NCBI GenBank assembly: GCA_017549145.1
Contig: JAFYVM010000054.1
Coordinates: forward strand, 1 to 52,274
Direction of reading: 5' to 3'
Source of the DNA: Bacteroidales bacterium
GTDB taxonomy: Bacteria > Bacteroidota > Bacteroidia > Bacteroidales > UBA932
Length of the DNA: 52,274 nucleotides
The notes below the pieces were generated by a model. That model saw only the letters and a program-made list of their open reading frames with translations, had not been told where the DNA came from and made no database searches. The first letter of the stretch is position 1. Every line of letters begins with the position of its first letter. Shown here one piece after another: positions 51,629 to 52,274 of this stretch. The position numbers and the translations under genes were made by a program.

Positions 51629-52274
51629 ATGGAAGAAGCAATCGCAATCATAATTGTCACTATCACTATACTCATCTCTAACTGGCGAATCCGAAAGTGG
51701 AAGAAAGAAGCCGCCACTGCATACTTAATAATTGGGCAGAAAGCCATCACCTCTGACGAACGCGAATGGGCCTACCGCAAAGCCGTCAAATACGGCCACC
51801 CCAAGGCTAAACTATTCTATATCTATGCAGCCGCAGATACCTTCAGTGGACGTAAGCCACTAACTCCATTTACCATAGCCACCCACAAAGGCGACACTAC
51901 AGCCATATTTTACGACTATTACATCCGCTCCAAACATCTCCCATACGCCACCGACATCCAACAAGGAATCACCCAAAGAGTCCTTGAACTCAAAGACGGT
52001 CTAAACCCTTCATCTGACCTATATTCCGAAGCTTTGAAAATCCTCGAAGCACATTTCAACGAATATTGGAAACATCCACAAGGCCCAACAATCATCTTTA
52101 TGCCCTGCAGCAGCGAACAGACATACTACAGCAGTTTCTCAGCACTCGCAAGAAGCCTCTCTAAAAGATATAATTACAATACAGATATCGATGCGATCCA
52201 ATACACTAACTCACGTAGCAGCAAACATCGCAGTCAAAACCGCAACGCTATTGAGTCAAATTCCAACATAGTAA
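51629..52274 (+). CDS. Partial ORF cut by the window end, membrane-anchored protein of unknown function
   Basis: An open frame of at least 215 codons with no stop before the window ends. Residues 4-18 form a single hydrophobic segment (AIAIIIVTITILIS), then a basic patch (NWRIRKWKKE), so it is probably an N-terminally anchored cytoplasmic protein. The middle part (WAYRKAVKYGHPKAKLFYIYAAAD) recalls a Sel1/TPR-like helical repeat. From about 173 on, PTIIFMPCSSEQTYYSSF could start a Rossmann or phosphoribosyltransferase-like strand, but the rest is missing. I do not assign a family. It lies about 160 bp after the repeat and terminator and should have its own promoter. Confidence 0.7.
   Translation, partial: MEEAIAIIIVTITILISNWRIRKWKKEAATAYLIIGQKAITSDEREWAYRKAVKYGHPKAKLFYIYAAADTFSGRKPLTPFTIATHKGDTTAIFYDYYIRSKHLPYATDIQQGITQRVLELKDGLNPSSDLYSEALKILEAHFNEYWKHPQGPTIIFMPCSSEQTYYSSFSALARSLSKRYNYNTDIDAIQYTNSRSSKHRSQNRNAIESNSNIV

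Noticed and set aside
1-52274. Insertion sequences, rRNA or tRNA genes
   Set aside because: I saw no transposase motifs with terminal inverted repeats and no rRNA or tRNA signatures while reading both strands; a dedicated scan would be needed to exclude a tRNA with certainty.

Overview
The window comes from the chromosome of a Bacteroidota bacterium, most likely a gut-type member of the order Bacteroidales. The main evidence is two SusC/SusD nutrient-uptake pairs with lipoprotein partners, several promoters of the Bacteroidetes form (TTG, 19-21 bp, TAnnTTTG), few Shine-Dalgarno sequences, and a GadB/GadC acid-resistance pair next to housekeeping genes. I cannot assign a genus from sequence alone.

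Layout. (1) 170-6106, minus strand: a SusC-SusD-GH144-like operon, probably for beta-1,2-glucan. (2) 6234-11231, plus strand: a tight operon with a DUF5009 membrane acyltransferase, polyprenol-phosphate glycosyltransferase, dihydroorotase, exported thioredoxin and HI0933-type flavoprotein. It converges on mnmA, which is divergent from cdd. (3) 13325-16862: a TPP riboswitch and thiamine genes, with an internally deleted thiM, a thiE-tenA fusion, thiL and thiD. (4) 16935-21003: gadB, gadC and an MsrA-fRMsr fusion. (5) 21073-26518: a large FtsK/EssC-type ATPase followed by three small helical proteins. Two of these carry a G-W-N-D turn like the W-x-G of WXG100 secretion substrates. A separately promoted hypothetical gene follows. 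(6) 26573-42361, minus strand: a surface locus with a lipoprotein glycerophosphodiester phosphodiesterase (GDPD), SusC, SusD and four large beta-helix lipoproteins, one of which carries a second GDPD. No glycoside hydrolase is present, so the target may be a phosphodiester-linked polymer. (7) 42458-43111: a short-chain dehydrogenase. (8) 43631 to the right edge: AT-richer island-like DNA. It holds a three-gene ATPase / Toprim / DUF262 operon that looks like an anti-phage defence module, a frameshifted tyrosine recombinase, a histidine kinase with a response regulator of unknown output, and an ORF cut by the window end.

A family of short repeats (head agatccttcgctgcgctcag followed by iterated 18-19 bp units ending in aggatgac) occurs between susC and susD, inside the HI0933 coding frame, between cdd and the riboswitch, and as a variant between thiL and thiD. 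A 57-bp direct repeat that includes the 3' end of the recombinase gene and its terminator flanks the histidine kinase/response regulator pair, which suggests stepwise growth of the island.

The best candidates for undescribed biology are the T7SS-like FtsK/WXG locus, the ATPase-Toprim-DUF262 module and the GDPD/beta-helix SusCD locus. All functional statements rest on reading motifs by eye; no database search was possible.
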